Origin: Actinomycetes bacterium | GTDB lineage: Bacteria; Actinomycetota; Acidimicrobiia; Acidimicrobiales; Palsa-688 | DNA: 15,881 nucleotides | Assembly: GCA_021808665.1 (NCBI GenBank) | Contig: JAKBBA010000077.1 | Coordinates: 1 to 15,881, forward strand | Direction: 5' to 3' | In this document: positions 1 through 6,835 of the stretch, one piece after another | Layout of the letters: the number at the start of each line of letters is the position of its first letter | Position numbering within the stretch: the first letter of the stretch is position 1 | Made by a program: the position numbers and the translations under genes | The notes under the pieces: model-generated | Databases searched by the model: none | The model's input: only the letters and a program-made list of their open reading frames with translations | What the model was told of the DNA's origin: nothing

Positions 1-174
1 AACTGGGTGGCTTTCCATTTCGATGCCCCGGAGTGGATGGTCCTGTTCGTGACTGCTGCTGCCGGCGCGGTCGTGTGGGAACTGATACGGTTCGGCTTCC
101 GCCGCCGGGGTGGCCGAAAGACGAAGCCCGACAAAATCGACGCCCCACCTAATCTTGGCGCGCCGCCCGTGTAG
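1..174 (+). CDS. C-terminal end of a small membrane protein, possibly LapA-like (partial)
   Basis: The first reading frame is open from base 1 to a TAG at 172-174 and encodes 57 residues, so the start lies outside the window. The visible part begins NWVAFHFDAPEWMVLFV, continues as a hydrophobic stretch of about 18 residues (roughly residues 12-31), and then has a basic cluster (RFGFRRRGGRKTK) and a Pro-rich tail. A short polar lead-in, one membrane helix and an arginine-rich cytoplasmic end match the second half of LapA/DUF1049-type small inner-membrane proteins. That likeness is only by eye and the fragment is short. The -10 hexamer proposed for the next gene overlaps this stop codon. Confidence 0.5.
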   Translation, partial: NWVAFHFDAPEWMVLFVTAAAGAVVWELIRFGFRRRGGRKTKPDKIDAPPNLGAPPV

Positions 175-177
175 CGT
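172..177 (+). promoter_or_regulatory. -10 hexamer of a probable leaderless promoter (methyltransferase)
   Basis: TAGCGT fits the actinobacterial TAnnnT -10 consensus and lies exactly 7 nt before the ATG at 185. That spacing would put the transcription start at or next to the start codon. There is no Shine-Dalgarno sequence before the ATG. No good -35 hexamer was seen. The hexamer overlaps the TAG stop of the preceding gene. Confidence 0.5.
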
Positions 178-184
178 TGATCGT

Positions 185-832
185 ATGTCAACGGCCGAAC
201 GACGAGCGAGGTCGGCTGGGCGCTTCTACGAGGACCGGATCCTTCCCCGAGTCATCGACATCGCTCTGCGCGGAGAACATTTCTCCCGGATCCGAGAGAG
301 GGTGGCGTCAGGCTTAGAAGGCGAGGTGCTTGAGGTTGGTTTCGGCTCGGGGCTGAACGTCCCTCATTACCCTTTGGCGGTCAAGAGGGTGAGGGCCGTC
401 GACCCTGCGCTTCTCGGGCGACGTCTCGCGAAGCGGCGCCTGTCTGAGACCTCGGTGCTGGTCGAGTTCGTCGGAACGGACGGTCAGAGCATTCCAGTGG
501 AAACCGCCAGTGTCGACCACGTCCTGGTGACCTGGACCCTCTGCAGCATTCCAGACGTAGGTGACGCTCTGTCGGAGATGAGAAGGGTGTTGCGCCCCGG
601 CGGGCAACTGCACTTCGTCGAACACGGACGCTCCCAGAATCCTCGGGTGGCCGCTTGGCAGGATCGGCTCACTCCTGTCCAGGCCCGCTTGTTCGGTGGA
701 TGCCACCTGAACCGGCCGATAGACGGTCTGATCGTGGACGCCGGCTTCCGGCTAATGAAAATGGACAACTACAGTCTGGGAGCACCTAAGGCGCTCGGCT
801 ACACATTCGAAGGGGTCGCCGTCCGGGACTGA
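185..832 (+). CDS. METTL7-like class I SAM-dependent methyltransferase
   Basis: This 215-residue protein is a Rossmann-fold S-adenosylmethionine methyltransferase. Motif I is EVLEVGFGSGLNVPHYP (residues 48-63), an acidic residue ends beta-2 (AVDP, about 73), and the later block reads TWTLCSIPDVGDAL ... RRVLRPGGQLHFVEHG (about 117-148). The pairing of VLRPGG with F-x-EH, followed by a GGCHLNR element near 171-177, resembles METTL7 proteins (animal members are thiol methyltransferases) and their bacterial relatives. The substrate cannot be read from the sequence. The frame is open back to 110, but I chose ATG 185 because motif I is then at a normal distance from the N-terminus and the ATG sits 7 nt after a TAGCGT hexamer. 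It is convergent with the monooxygenase, with only 7 bp between the two stop codons. Confidence 0.85.
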   Translation: MSTAERRARSAGRFYEDRILPRVIDIALRGEHFSRIRERVASGLEGEVLEVGFGSGLNVPHYPLAVKRVRAVDPALLGRRLAKRRLSETSVLVEFVGTDGQSIPVETASVDHVLVTWTLCSIPDVGDALSEMRRVLRPGGQLHFVEHGRSQNPRVAAWQDRLTPVQARLFGGCHLNRPIDGLIVDAGFRLMKMDNYSLGAPKALGYTFEGVAVRD

Positions 833-839
833 GAGGAGT

Positions 840-1838
840 TCAGGCCGCAGCAGCGAGGTTAGCCGAGGCGACAAGCTCAAGGGAGCGTCGCCTCGAGTCG
901 AAACTGTGAAGCCGGGTGGAGATAATCAGCTCGTCAGCCCGTGTGCGTCTCACAAGTTCGGCGAGACCTGCAGCCACCTTCCCGGGATTGCCTATCACGT
1001 GGGTTCTCATGACAGATTCGACGTGTGCCCGCTCCGCTGGTGAGAAGTCGTACGCCGCCGCTTCCTCGGGGGAGGGCATCGGTCCGAGCCGGCCCGTGTG
1101 AAGCTGAAGTATCGACAACGCCGACGATCCCGCGAGCCACTTCGCCTCGTCGTCGGTGGGAGCGCATATGACCGAGACAGCGACCATCAGGTGCGGGGAG
1201 TCGAGCAGCGGCGACGCCTTGAAGGTCTCGCGGTAGGCGGCGACGGCAGCGTCGAGAGGTCCGGGGCTGAAATGGTACGCGAAAGCGAAAGGCAATCCCA
1301 GGTGTCCGGCGAGCTGAGCGCTGTAGAGCGACGAGCCGAGCAACCAGATCTCAGGGAGGTAGCCACGGCCGGGTACGGCCGCAGGCCGGGAAGGACCCCC
1401 AGCATGGTCCGCCATGTAGTTGTACAGCTCGATGACGTCGTCAGGGAAGCTCTCTGCACCTAGGGCGCTGTCGCGGCGTAACGCCCTGGCGGTCAGCTGG
1501 TCGGTTCCGGGGGCCCGACCCAGGCCGAGGTCGATCCTGCCTGGGTGCAGAGCTTCTAGGGTCGAGAATTGCTCGGCGACGACGAGAGGCGAGTGGTTGG
1601 GCAGCATCACCCCTCCCGAGCCGACTCTGATAGACGAGGTGTGAGCTGCGAGGTGGGCTATGAGCACCGGCGGCGACGAACTGGCGACGGCTGGCATCCC
1701 GTGGTGCTCCGCAACCCAAAACCGCCGGTAACCGAGCTCCTCTGCCACGCCAGCAAGCTCCGTGGATTCGGCCAGGGCACGTGCAGCGTTCGACCCCGAA
1801 GCGATAGTGGCAAGGTCAAGCACCGATAAAGGAGTCAT
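840..1838 (-). CDS. LLM-class flavin-dependent monooxygenase, YhbW-like
   Basis: A 332-residue bacterial-luciferase-like TIM-barrel flavoprotein expected to use reduced FMN and O2; the physiological substrate is unknown. Diagnostic pieces are RFWVAEHHGMPAVASSSP near the N-terminus, VGSGGVMLPNHSPLVVAEQF, LHPGRIDLGLGRAPGTDQ, and IWLLGSSLYSAQLAGHLGLP in the middle. These follow the order of E. coli YhbW closely, and the length is typical. The frame stays open upstream to 2042. I use ATG 1838 because MTPLSVLDLA aligns with family N-termini. A GTG at 1850 (adding MISD) is 4 nt after an AGGAG and is a real alternative, since the ATG is 16 nt from that site. It is divergent from the CDF efflux gene. 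Confidence 0.9.
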   Translation of the reverse strand: MTPLSVLDLATIASGSNAARALAESTELAGVAEELGYRRFWVAEHHGMPAVASSSPPVLIAHLAAHTSSIRVGSGGVMLPNHSPLVVAEQFSTLEALHPGRIDLGLGRAPGTDQLTARALRRDSALGAESFPDDVIELYNYMADHAGGPSRPAAVPGRGYLPEIWLLGSSLYSAQLAGHLGLPFAFAYHFSPGPLDAAVAAYRETFKASPLLDSPHLMVAVSVICAPTDDEAKWLAGSSALSILQLHTGRLGPMPSPEEAAAYDFSPAERAHVESVMRTHVIGNPGKVAAGLAELVRRTRADELIISTRLHSFDSRRRSLELVASANLAAAA

Positions 1839-1965
1839 ATCGCTAATCACAACGCTCCTGGGGTCGCGTTCCTTCCCGCGAAGCGGGGCTGAACCCGAGG
1901 TGTCCGGAGAGGCGGGAGCGTAGCCAGGCATCGGCACGGTCCCAGGGCAAGGTCCTGAACTAAGT

Positions 1966-1991
1966 GTGATCCACCAGCCTGGGTGATCCAC
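1966..1991. repeat. Direct repeat GTGATCCAC x2 in the CDF gene promoter region
   Basis: Two identical 9-base copies, GTGATCCAC at 1966-1974 and 1983-1991, start 17 bp apart. They lie in the 177-bp divergent region between the monooxygenase and the CDF gene. The second copy covers the expected -35/spacer zone of the hexamer at 2003-2008. Tandem half-sites on nearly the same helix face could be a regulator site, but the regulator is unknown and chance is possible. Confidence 0.4.
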
Positions 1992-2002
1992 ACGAGGCCC
2001 GG

Positions 2003-2008
2003 TAGCAT
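2003..2008 (+). promoter_or_regulatory. -10 hexamer of a probable leaderless promoter (CDF efflux gene)
   Basis: TAGCAT matches TAnnnT and is followed after exactly 7 nt by the GTG at 2016. No ribosome binding site precedes that GTG. The spacing equals that of the methyltransferase and aldo/keto reductase genes, which supports both the start choice and leaderless transcription. Confidence 0.5.
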
Positions 2009-2015
2009 CGCGAAG

Positions 2016-2930
2016 GTGAGCGGCTCCCACGACCACGACCATGGCAGTCCCGTCACGGACTCGGGTCGTCTGGCTGTCGCTCTAGGCGTGATCCTGGCGT
2101 TCATGATCGTAGAGGTGCTGGCCGGGGTGCTAGCCGGGTCCCTAGCGCTTCTAGCCGACGCGGGTCATATGCTCGCTGATGCCGGAGCGTTGGGTATGGC
2201 CTGGTGGGTTACTCACCTGGCCGCCCGGCCGGCTGGGGGTTCTATGACCTTCGGTTTCAAAAGAGCTGAGATTCTCTCGGCCGCTGCGAACGGGGTAACT
2301 CTGGTCGTCGTCGCAGCAGTCGTGGCTGTCGAGGCGATCGCCCGGCTGGTTCATCCTGTGGCGGTCGACGGGGCGGTCGTGGCGGTCGTAGCCGTTGCTG
2401 GCATAGCGGCTAACGGAGCGGCGACTCTGGTCCTGGCCGGGGCGCAGCGCCGCAGCCTGAACATGGCCGGGGCACTAGCGCATTTGCTCACCGACGTGTG
2501 GGCGTTCGTAGCGACGCTGGTAGCGGGTGTCATCGTAATCTTCACCGGATTCCGCCGGGCCGACCCGATCGCCTCGCTCGTGGTGGTGGTGATAATGGCT
2601 AGGGCGGCGTGGGGACTGCTGCGGGCCTCGGGGAGGGTGTTGCTGGAGGCGGCACCCGACGACCTTGCCCTGGGGGAGGTGCGCGAGCACATCCTTGGCA
2701 TTGGCGATGTCACGGCCGTGCACGATCTTCACGCTTGGGTGGTCACGTCGGACCTGCCGGCGGTCTCAGCTCACGTGGTAGTGAGCGACGAGTGCTTCTG
2801 CGACGGGCGGCTGCCTGAGGTGCTGGATCGGCTTCAGGCCTGCCTTGCGGGTCACTTCGACGTTGAGCATTCTACTTTCCAGCTCGAACCTGCGCGCCAC
2901 GCAGCCCACGAGTCTCCCCAACACGACTGA
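2016..2930 (+). CDS. Cation diffusion facilitator (CDF) metal efflux transporter
   Basis: A 304-residue inner-membrane antiporter expected to export divalent metals such as Zn, Cd or Co in exchange for protons. The N-terminus is His/Asp-rich (HDHDHG, residues 5-10). TM2 carries the metal-site motif LLADAGHMLADAGALG (D48, H51, D55) and TM5 carries GALAHLLTDVWAF, the second HxxxD pair, which favours a Zn-type site. About six hydrophobic segments are visible. The cytoplasmic C-terminal domain has AVHDLHAWVVTSDLPAVSAHV, typical of CzcD/ZitB-type members, followed by an ECFCDG cysteine pair that could bind metal. I chose GTG 2016 because the His-rich tail then opens the protein and a TAGCAT hexamer lies 7 nt upstream. 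An in-frame GTG at 1983 has no better support. Confidence 0.92.
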   Translation: MSGSHDHDHGSPVTDSGRLAVALGVILAFMIVEVLAGVLAGSLALLADAGHMLADAGALGMAWWVTHLAARPAGGSMTFGFKRAEILSAAANGVTLVVVAAVVAVEAIARLVHPVAVDGAVVAVVAVAGIAANGAATLVLAGAQRRSLNMAGALAHLLTDVWAFVATLVAGVIVIFTGFRRADPIASLVVVVIMARAAWGLLRASGRVLLEAAPDDLALGEVREHILGIGDVTAVHDLHAWVVTSDLPAVSAHVVVSDECFCDGRLPEVLDRLQACLAGHFDVEHSTFQLEPARHAAHESPQHD

Positions 2931-3042
2931 AGGCAGCCAGCGGGGAAAGTGTCCGGTTGGGGGTAGCCTGAGCTTCGTTGGTAGGACAGAGCTGGTACGA
3001 CTTGCTGGGTTCGGTCCGCCCGGCCAGTCGGAGCGTTCCGAA

Positions 3043-3050
3043 AGGTGGAG
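3043..3050 (+). promoter_or_regulatory. Shine-Dalgarno that sets the XdhC-like gene start
   Basis: AGGTGGAG ends 7 nt before the ATG at 3058 and 4 nt before the in-frame GTG at 3055. The frame is open back to 2845, inside the CDF gene, so this site marks where the real protein begins. Confidence 0.7.
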
Positions 3051-3057
3051 TTACGTG

Positions 3058-4119
3058 ATGCAGGCAACACAGCACACAGCGGAGATGCTCGCCAAAGCCG
3101 CTGCGTCCGGCGATCCGATGGTGGTCGCAAGGGTCGTTCAGGTCGAGGGTTTCTCCACCCTTCCAGTAGACGAACTGGTAGCACTCGACGGCCAAGGGCG
3201 GGTGTTCGGGGACCTGCTGGGCGTCACCGGCGCCGAGGCGATGGCACCGGTGGCACGCGACCTCCTCGACTCCGATCAGCCCCGCCTCGCAACCGTTCAT
3301 ATAACCATCGGCGGGTCCGCCGTGTCCGAGCTGGGACTCGCCTGCGGCGGGCGGGTCGGTGTCCTCCTCCAACCGTCATCGAGCGTCCCAACCGAGACCT
3401 GGGCCGCCATCGCCGGCCGGGCGCCCGTGGCGCTGATCACGATCATCGACGGGCCAGCCACCGGACCGAAGGCTCTAACTGTCCTCGGGGACGGGTCGAG
3501 GGTGGGAGCTCTGAGCGCCGCCGCAAGTGGCGCTTCTGGCGACGCCGGCACCGCTCTGGCGGACTCGCTTGTCGCAGAGGCACTCGGGATGCTCAAAGAA
3601 GCCGCGACTGCCCGCCGTAAAGTAACCACCGAGGTAGGTACAGCAATGATCGAAGCCTGGGTTCCCTCCCCTAGGCTGGTCGTTGTAGGCACCGGGGACG
3701 TGGTAGGAGCCATCGACGCGCAGGCGGGCCTCCTCGGGTGGGAGGTCCGTTCGGGTCCCGACCACGAAGGCGTGGACGAGATGCTCGAATGGGCTGGCGC
3801 GACCGCTGCTCTCATAGTGCTAAGCCACGACCCCCACGTCGACGTGCCGGCTCTGGCTGCAGGGCTTCGCCGGCCTATACCCTACATAGGGGCGATGGGC
3901 TCTCGTCATACCCAGTCCCGCCGTATCGAGAGGCTGGCGGCTTCCGGCGTCGGCCAAGGCGACCTCGAGCGCATACACCGTCCGATAGGGCTGGACTTGG
4001 GCGGCCGTCGCGCTCCTGAGGTGGCGTTGGCTATCGCAGCGGAGATCCAAGCTGTGGTTCACCACCGCGACGCCCGCTCGCTGCGCGACACCTCAGGCCC
4101 GATCCACCAGGCCGACTAG
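3058..4119 (+). CDS. XdhC/CoxI-family molybdenum hydroxylase maturation protein
   Basis: A 353-residue protein of the family that binds molybdenum cofactor, promotes its sulfuration and inserts it into xanthine-dehydrogenase or CO-dehydrogenase type enzymes. The N-terminal XdhC/CoxI domain includes the conserved Cys-Gly-Gly in GLACGGRVGVLLQP (about 93-106). The C-terminal Rossmann domain starts at LVVVGTGDVVGAI (about 207-219) and ends with the family signature PYIGAMGSRHTQSRRIERL and IHRPIGLDLGGR (about 275-317). The glycine loop reads GTGDV where GxGHV is more usual. No molybdopterin dehydrogenase subunit, FAD subunit or 2Fe-2S subunit lies in the window, so its client enzyme is elsewhere or lost. 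It follows the CDF gene by 127 bp and has its own strong ribosome binding site. It converges with the TetR gene, with 6 bp between stops. Confidence 0.9.
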   Translation: MQATQHTAEMLAKAAASGDPMVVARVVQVEGFSTLPVDELVALDGQGRVFGDLLGVTGAEAMAPVARDLLDSDQPRLATVHITIGGSAVSELGLACGGRVGVLLQPSSSVPTETWAAIAGRAPVALITIIDGPATGPKALTVLGDGSRVGALSAAASGASGDAGTALADSLVAEALGMLKEAATARRKVTTEVGTAMIEAWVPSPRLVVVGTGDVVGAIDAQAGLLGWEVRSGPDHEGVDEMLEWAGATAALIVLSHDPHVDVPALAAGLRRPIPYIGAMGSRHTQSRRIERLAASGVGQGDLERIHRPIGLDLGGRRAPEVALAIAAEIQAVVHHRDARSLRDTSGPIHQAD

Positions 4120-4125
4120 CTGGAA

Positions 4126-4764
4126 TCACCCACGCCGAGGCGAGTCGACGTGGCGCATCGAGGGCCTTCCTAAAAGACCCGTGACTGCCATCTCCGCGTG
4201 CATCTCGGCGACCTCTGCGATGCTTAGCGGCCCGTCCTCTCGGTACCAGGCGTTTACGCCGTTGATCATCGACAGTAGCGCCAAGGCGGCGACCCTGGGG
4301 TTTTGCGCCGGCAGCCATCCGCCGGATACGCCGACCTGGATGGCGCAGATCCAGGCATCCTGGTAGCTGCGCCTGGATCTGCGGACGTGTTCGGCCCTTG
4401 CGACGCTCAGCTCTTTCAGTTCTCGTAGCCCGACCGCCTCGGCGATGCGGTGCTGCCAGAAGTACACGACGTGCTCGGTGACTAGCTGTCGCATCGAGGA
4501 AGCAGTGACGAACTTGGGGTCCAACAAGTACAGGTGAGCAGCGATGAAGCGCTCTGTGACATCGGCAATTATGGCGTCAAGAATGTCAGCCTTTGATGAG
4601 AAGTGGTGGTAAATGCTGGCCGGTTGCACTCCAACGGCTGAAGCGATGGCGCGCATGCCCACACCCCGGTAGCTTCGCTCTGCGAAAAGACGGCTGGCGA
4701 TCTCCACGATCTCCTCCCGCCTGCCGCCTGCCTCCGATGCCCCGGCAGGCTCTGGGTCTATCAT
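4126..4764 (-). CDS. TetR/AcrR-family regulator, likely repressor of the mutase operon
   Basis: A 212-residue TetR protein. The N-terminal DNA-binding domain runs from about residue 15 to 62, with the helix-turn-helix in VGMRAIASAVGVQPASIYHH (about 35-54) followed by FSSKADIL. The ligand domain (about 65-205) ends with a GVNAWYREDGPLSIAEVAE segment, reminiscent of fatty-acid and steroid-CoA responsive TetR proteins such as KstR2, so an acyl-CoA effector is plausible. It is the last gene of the operon, 13 nt after the acyl-CoA synthetase stop. ATG 4764 is used. GTG 4770 (two codons earlier, 7 nt after GGTGA) is as likely. The 18-bp inverted repeat at 9221-9238 is the natural candidate for its operator. 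That pairing is inference from operon membership and palindrome geometry. Confidence 0.9.
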   Translation of the reverse strand: MIDPEPAGASEAGGRREEIVEIASRLFAERSYRGVGMRAIASAVGVQPASIYHHFSSKADILDAIIADVTERFIAAHLYLLDPKFVTASSMRQLVTEHVVYFWQHRIAEAVGLRELKELSVARAEHVRRSRRSYQDAWICAIQVGVSGGWLPAQNPRVAALALLSMINGVNAWYREDGPLSIAEVAEMHAEMAVTGLLGRPSMRHVDSPRRG

Positions 4765-4777
4765 CAGCACTGGGTGG

Positions 4778-6415
4778 TCACCAGGACGGTCCGGCGCGAA
4801 GCACACGCTTGAGAACCTTGCCCTGGCTATCCGTCGGGAGTGCGTCGACGACGTGGACAGCTTTCGGCACTTTGAAAGGCGCAAGTGTCGTGCGGGAATG
4901 CTCGACGATCTCGGTGGTGGTGCAGTTCGCGCCGGGCTTGAGTACCACGAATGCTGTGACTGCCTCAGACCAGTAGGGATCGGCCACGCCGACGACTGCT
5001 ACTCGCTCGACGGCCGGGTGGGTGGCAATCGCCCGCTCCACTTCGACCGAGGACACGTTCATCCCGCCGGTTTTGATCACGTCCTTCAGGCGATCCACGA
5101 AGAAGAGGTTCCCGTCGGGGTCTATCCGCATCACGTCCCCGGTGTGGAGCCACCCCGATCCGAGAGCGTCCTCGGTGCGGTCAGGGTCGGCGAAGTAGCC
5201 GGCCATCACCGCAGGAGAACGGCAGATCACTTCTCCCACCTCGGTGTCGTTTCCCTCGGGGTCGACCACTCTCAGTTCGAGTTGTGGCATGGCGCGACCA
5301 ACCCAGGCGGGATCCCGGCCGGGTACGTCGTCGAAAGTCCTGAACCATCCGCACGTCCCAACCTGTGACAGCTCAGACTGACTCCAGTAGGTGCCCCACT
5401 CCAATTCGGGTTTCACGGCTGACCACGCTTCGATCATCGAGTTTGGGACGAGGCCCCCGTAGGTGATGCAACGGCGGAGATGTGCGACCCGGGATGCCTG
5501 GAAGGTTTCCTGACGGGCCATGGACAAGAAGAAGGTAGGCGTCTGCGCCATTGTGGTGATCGACTCGGCCTGTATCAGTTCGATGGCCTGTCTGGGATCT
5601 ATCGTCGACGGGATCACCAGCGTCGCGCCGATCTGGGTGAGGTTGGTCATGGAACCGATCCCCGCCATCGTGAAGAAAGGCATGACGAACAGCCAGCGGT
5701 CACCACGGCGGATACCTATCTCCGAAGCCCACCCGGGCACCGTCGCGCACAGGTAGTTACGGTGGGGGATCATCACCCCCTTGGGTCGTGCCTCCGTGCC
5801 GGACGTGTACACGATCATCGCGATGTCATGCTCGTCTACGGCCCCGTCGGGGTCGCTGTCTGGCGCGCCACCCGACAAGTCGTCCAAGCGAACCCAGTTC
5901 TGCGGTAGCTGCGGTTCCGTCGCGTCGCGTAGTGGGCCTGGGGGTGTGGTGATGACGACCCGGGCGACCAGAGGCCAACGTGGCCCGCTCGGGTGGTTCG
6001 CGGTCTGTTCGAGGGCCGCTTGTGCTTTACCAGCTAGGTCGGCCCCGGCGAAGATGGCGGCCGGCTCGGCGTGCGCCAACTGGTAGGCGATGTCGTCGAC
6101 GGTGAGGTTGGGATTGATGCCGGTAAGCGGAGCCCCGATGCTCAAAGCCCCGTACCAGATCGCAACCCAGTCAGCCGAGTTTGCTGCCATGACGGCGATC
6201 CTGTCGCCGCGGCGAACGCCCGCGGCGCTCAGCGCATTCGCGATCCTGTTGGCCCTAGCGTGGAGCTGGGAGTAGGTGAAGCTTCGGCGACGACCTACCT
6301 CATCATAGGAGACGACAGCTTCGGCGTCTGGGTTTGCGATCGCATGACGTCGCAGTTGATCCCCGAGAGTCGCCCGGCCGACCGGCTGCATCTGCGATGA
6401 GAGAAAGTCTCCCAC
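4778..6415 (-). CDS. AMP-forming acyl-CoA synthetase (ANL superfamily)
   Basis: A 545-residue enzyme that activates a carboxylic acid with ATP through an acyl-adenylate and transfers it to CoA. The core motifs are present: P-loop YTSGTEARPKGVMIPH (about 203-218), A5-like GTYWSQSE (about 341-348), ATP-binding TGDV (about 425-428), hinge DRLKDVIKTGG (about 441-451) and the catalytic lysine in SQGKVLKR (K533). TSGTEARPKG replaces the usual TSGTTGxPKG, and YWSQSE replaces the commoner YGxTE, so specificity cannot be assigned to a named substrate class. The GTG start at 6415 shares one base with the TAG of the B12 subunit gene (TAGTG), a translational-coupling arrangement. ATG 6391 is an alternative. 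Its place next to the mutase suggests that it makes the mutase's CoA-thioester substrate. Confidence 0.92.
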   Translation of the reverse strand: MGDFLSSQMQPVGRATLGDQLRRHAIANPDAEAVVSYDEVGRRRSFTYSQLHARANRIANALSAAGVRRGDRIAVMAANSADWVAIWYGALSIGAPLTGINPNLTVDDIAYQLAHAEPAAIFAGADLAGKAQAALEQTANHPSGPRWPLVARVVITTPPGPLRDATEPQLPQNWVRLDDLSGGAPDSDPDGAVDEHDIAMIVYTSGTEARPKGVMIPHRNYLCATVPGWASEIGIRRGDRWLFVMPFFTMAGIGSMTNLTQIGATLVIPSTIDPRQAIELIQAESITTMAQTPTFFLSMARQETFQASRVAHLRRCITYGGLVPNSMIEAWSAVKPELEWGTYWSQSELSQVGTCGWFRTFDDVPGRDPAWVGRAMPQLELRVVDPEGNDTEVGEVICRSPAVMAGYFADPDRTEDALGSGWLHTGDVMRIDPDGNLFFVDRLKDVIKTGGMNVSSVEVERAIATHPAVERVAVVGVADPYWSEAVTAFVVLKPGANCTTTEIVEHSRTTLAPFKVPKAVHVVDALPTDSQGKVLKRVLRAGPSW

Positions 6416-6825
6416 TACTGCGCCTCCTGTTTCATCTCAGCGCTGTGTTCGCACAGGCGTCGGGCTGTGGCGACAATGTCTTCGAGTGACGACCCCGGAG
6501 GGAACACCGCTATCCCCGATGATTCGAGTCTCTTCTTGGTCTGCGGTGTGATAACCCCTCCGACCATCACCGGAACGTCAGACCCCTGGGCTCGAAGCTC
6601 GGCGACGATCCGCTCTACCACGGCGGAACGCCCTCCGAGATTGAGGCCCACCAAGTCCACCTCCTCGTCGACCGCCGCTCTGACTATTTCTTCCGCGGTG
6701 GCCATCCCGAGTGCTATCACCTCGAAATGCGCTTCGCGAAGGGCGCGTTCCACGATCGTTACGCCCCTCCAGTGGCCGTCCAAAGATGTCTTGGCCATCA
6801 GGATCCGCGCAGGTTCGTCGCTCAA
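6415..6825 (-). CDS. B12-binding small subunit of an acyl-CoA mutase
   Basis: A 136-residue stand-alone cobalamin-binding Rossmann domain of the base-off/His-on class, as in the small subunits of isobutyryl-CoA and 2-hydroxyisobutyryl-CoA mutases. DGHWRG (D16, H18, G21) supplies the histidine that ligates cobalt, with K12 four residues before the Asp as in methylmalonyl-CoA mutase. The GG motif is VMVGGVITPQ (about 86-95). The usual S-x-L in the second loop is replaced by VGLNLGG (N62). The start is TTG: it follows a perfect AGGAGG by 4 nt, while the first ATG (6798) is 31 nt away. The gene begins 8 nt after the large subunit stop, and the ribosome binding site overlaps that stop. With the large subunit it should form the complete mutase. 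Confidence 0.93.
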   Translation of the reverse strand: MSDEPARILMAKTSLDGHWRGVTIVERALREAHFEVIALGMATAEEIVRAAVDEEVDLVGLNLGGRSAVVERIVAELRAQGSDVPVMVGGVITPQTKKRLESSGIAVFPPGSSLEDIVATARRLCEHSAEMKQEAQ

Positions 6826-6829
6826 AGCA

Positions 6830-6835
6830 CCTCCT
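6830..6835 (-). promoter_or_regulatory. Shine-Dalgarno that supports a TTG start
   Basis: On the minus strand AGGAGG overlaps the TAG stop (6836-6834) of the mutase large subunit and ends 4 nt before TTG 6825. The overlap suggests that ribosomes finishing the large subunit can re-initiate on the small one, which would keep the subunits in step. Confidence 0.75.

Noticed and set aside
110..184. An upstream GTG start for the methyltransferase.
   Set aside because: It overlaps the preceding gene's end, adds an unconserved Ser/Pro/Arg-rich leader, and lacks the 7-nt TAnnnT relation seen at ATG 185.
1875..1887. CCCGC-GAA-GCGGG hairpin in the monooxygenase/CDF intergenic region, considered as a terminator or riboswitch part.
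   Set aside because: The stem is short, there is no T-run, it lies upstream of both genes' starts, and no larger conserved fold is visible.
2845..3057. An upstream extension of the XdhC-like protein into the CDF gene.
   Set aside because: The strong AGGTGGAG at 3043-3050 marks ATG 3058, and the extension matches nothing in the family.
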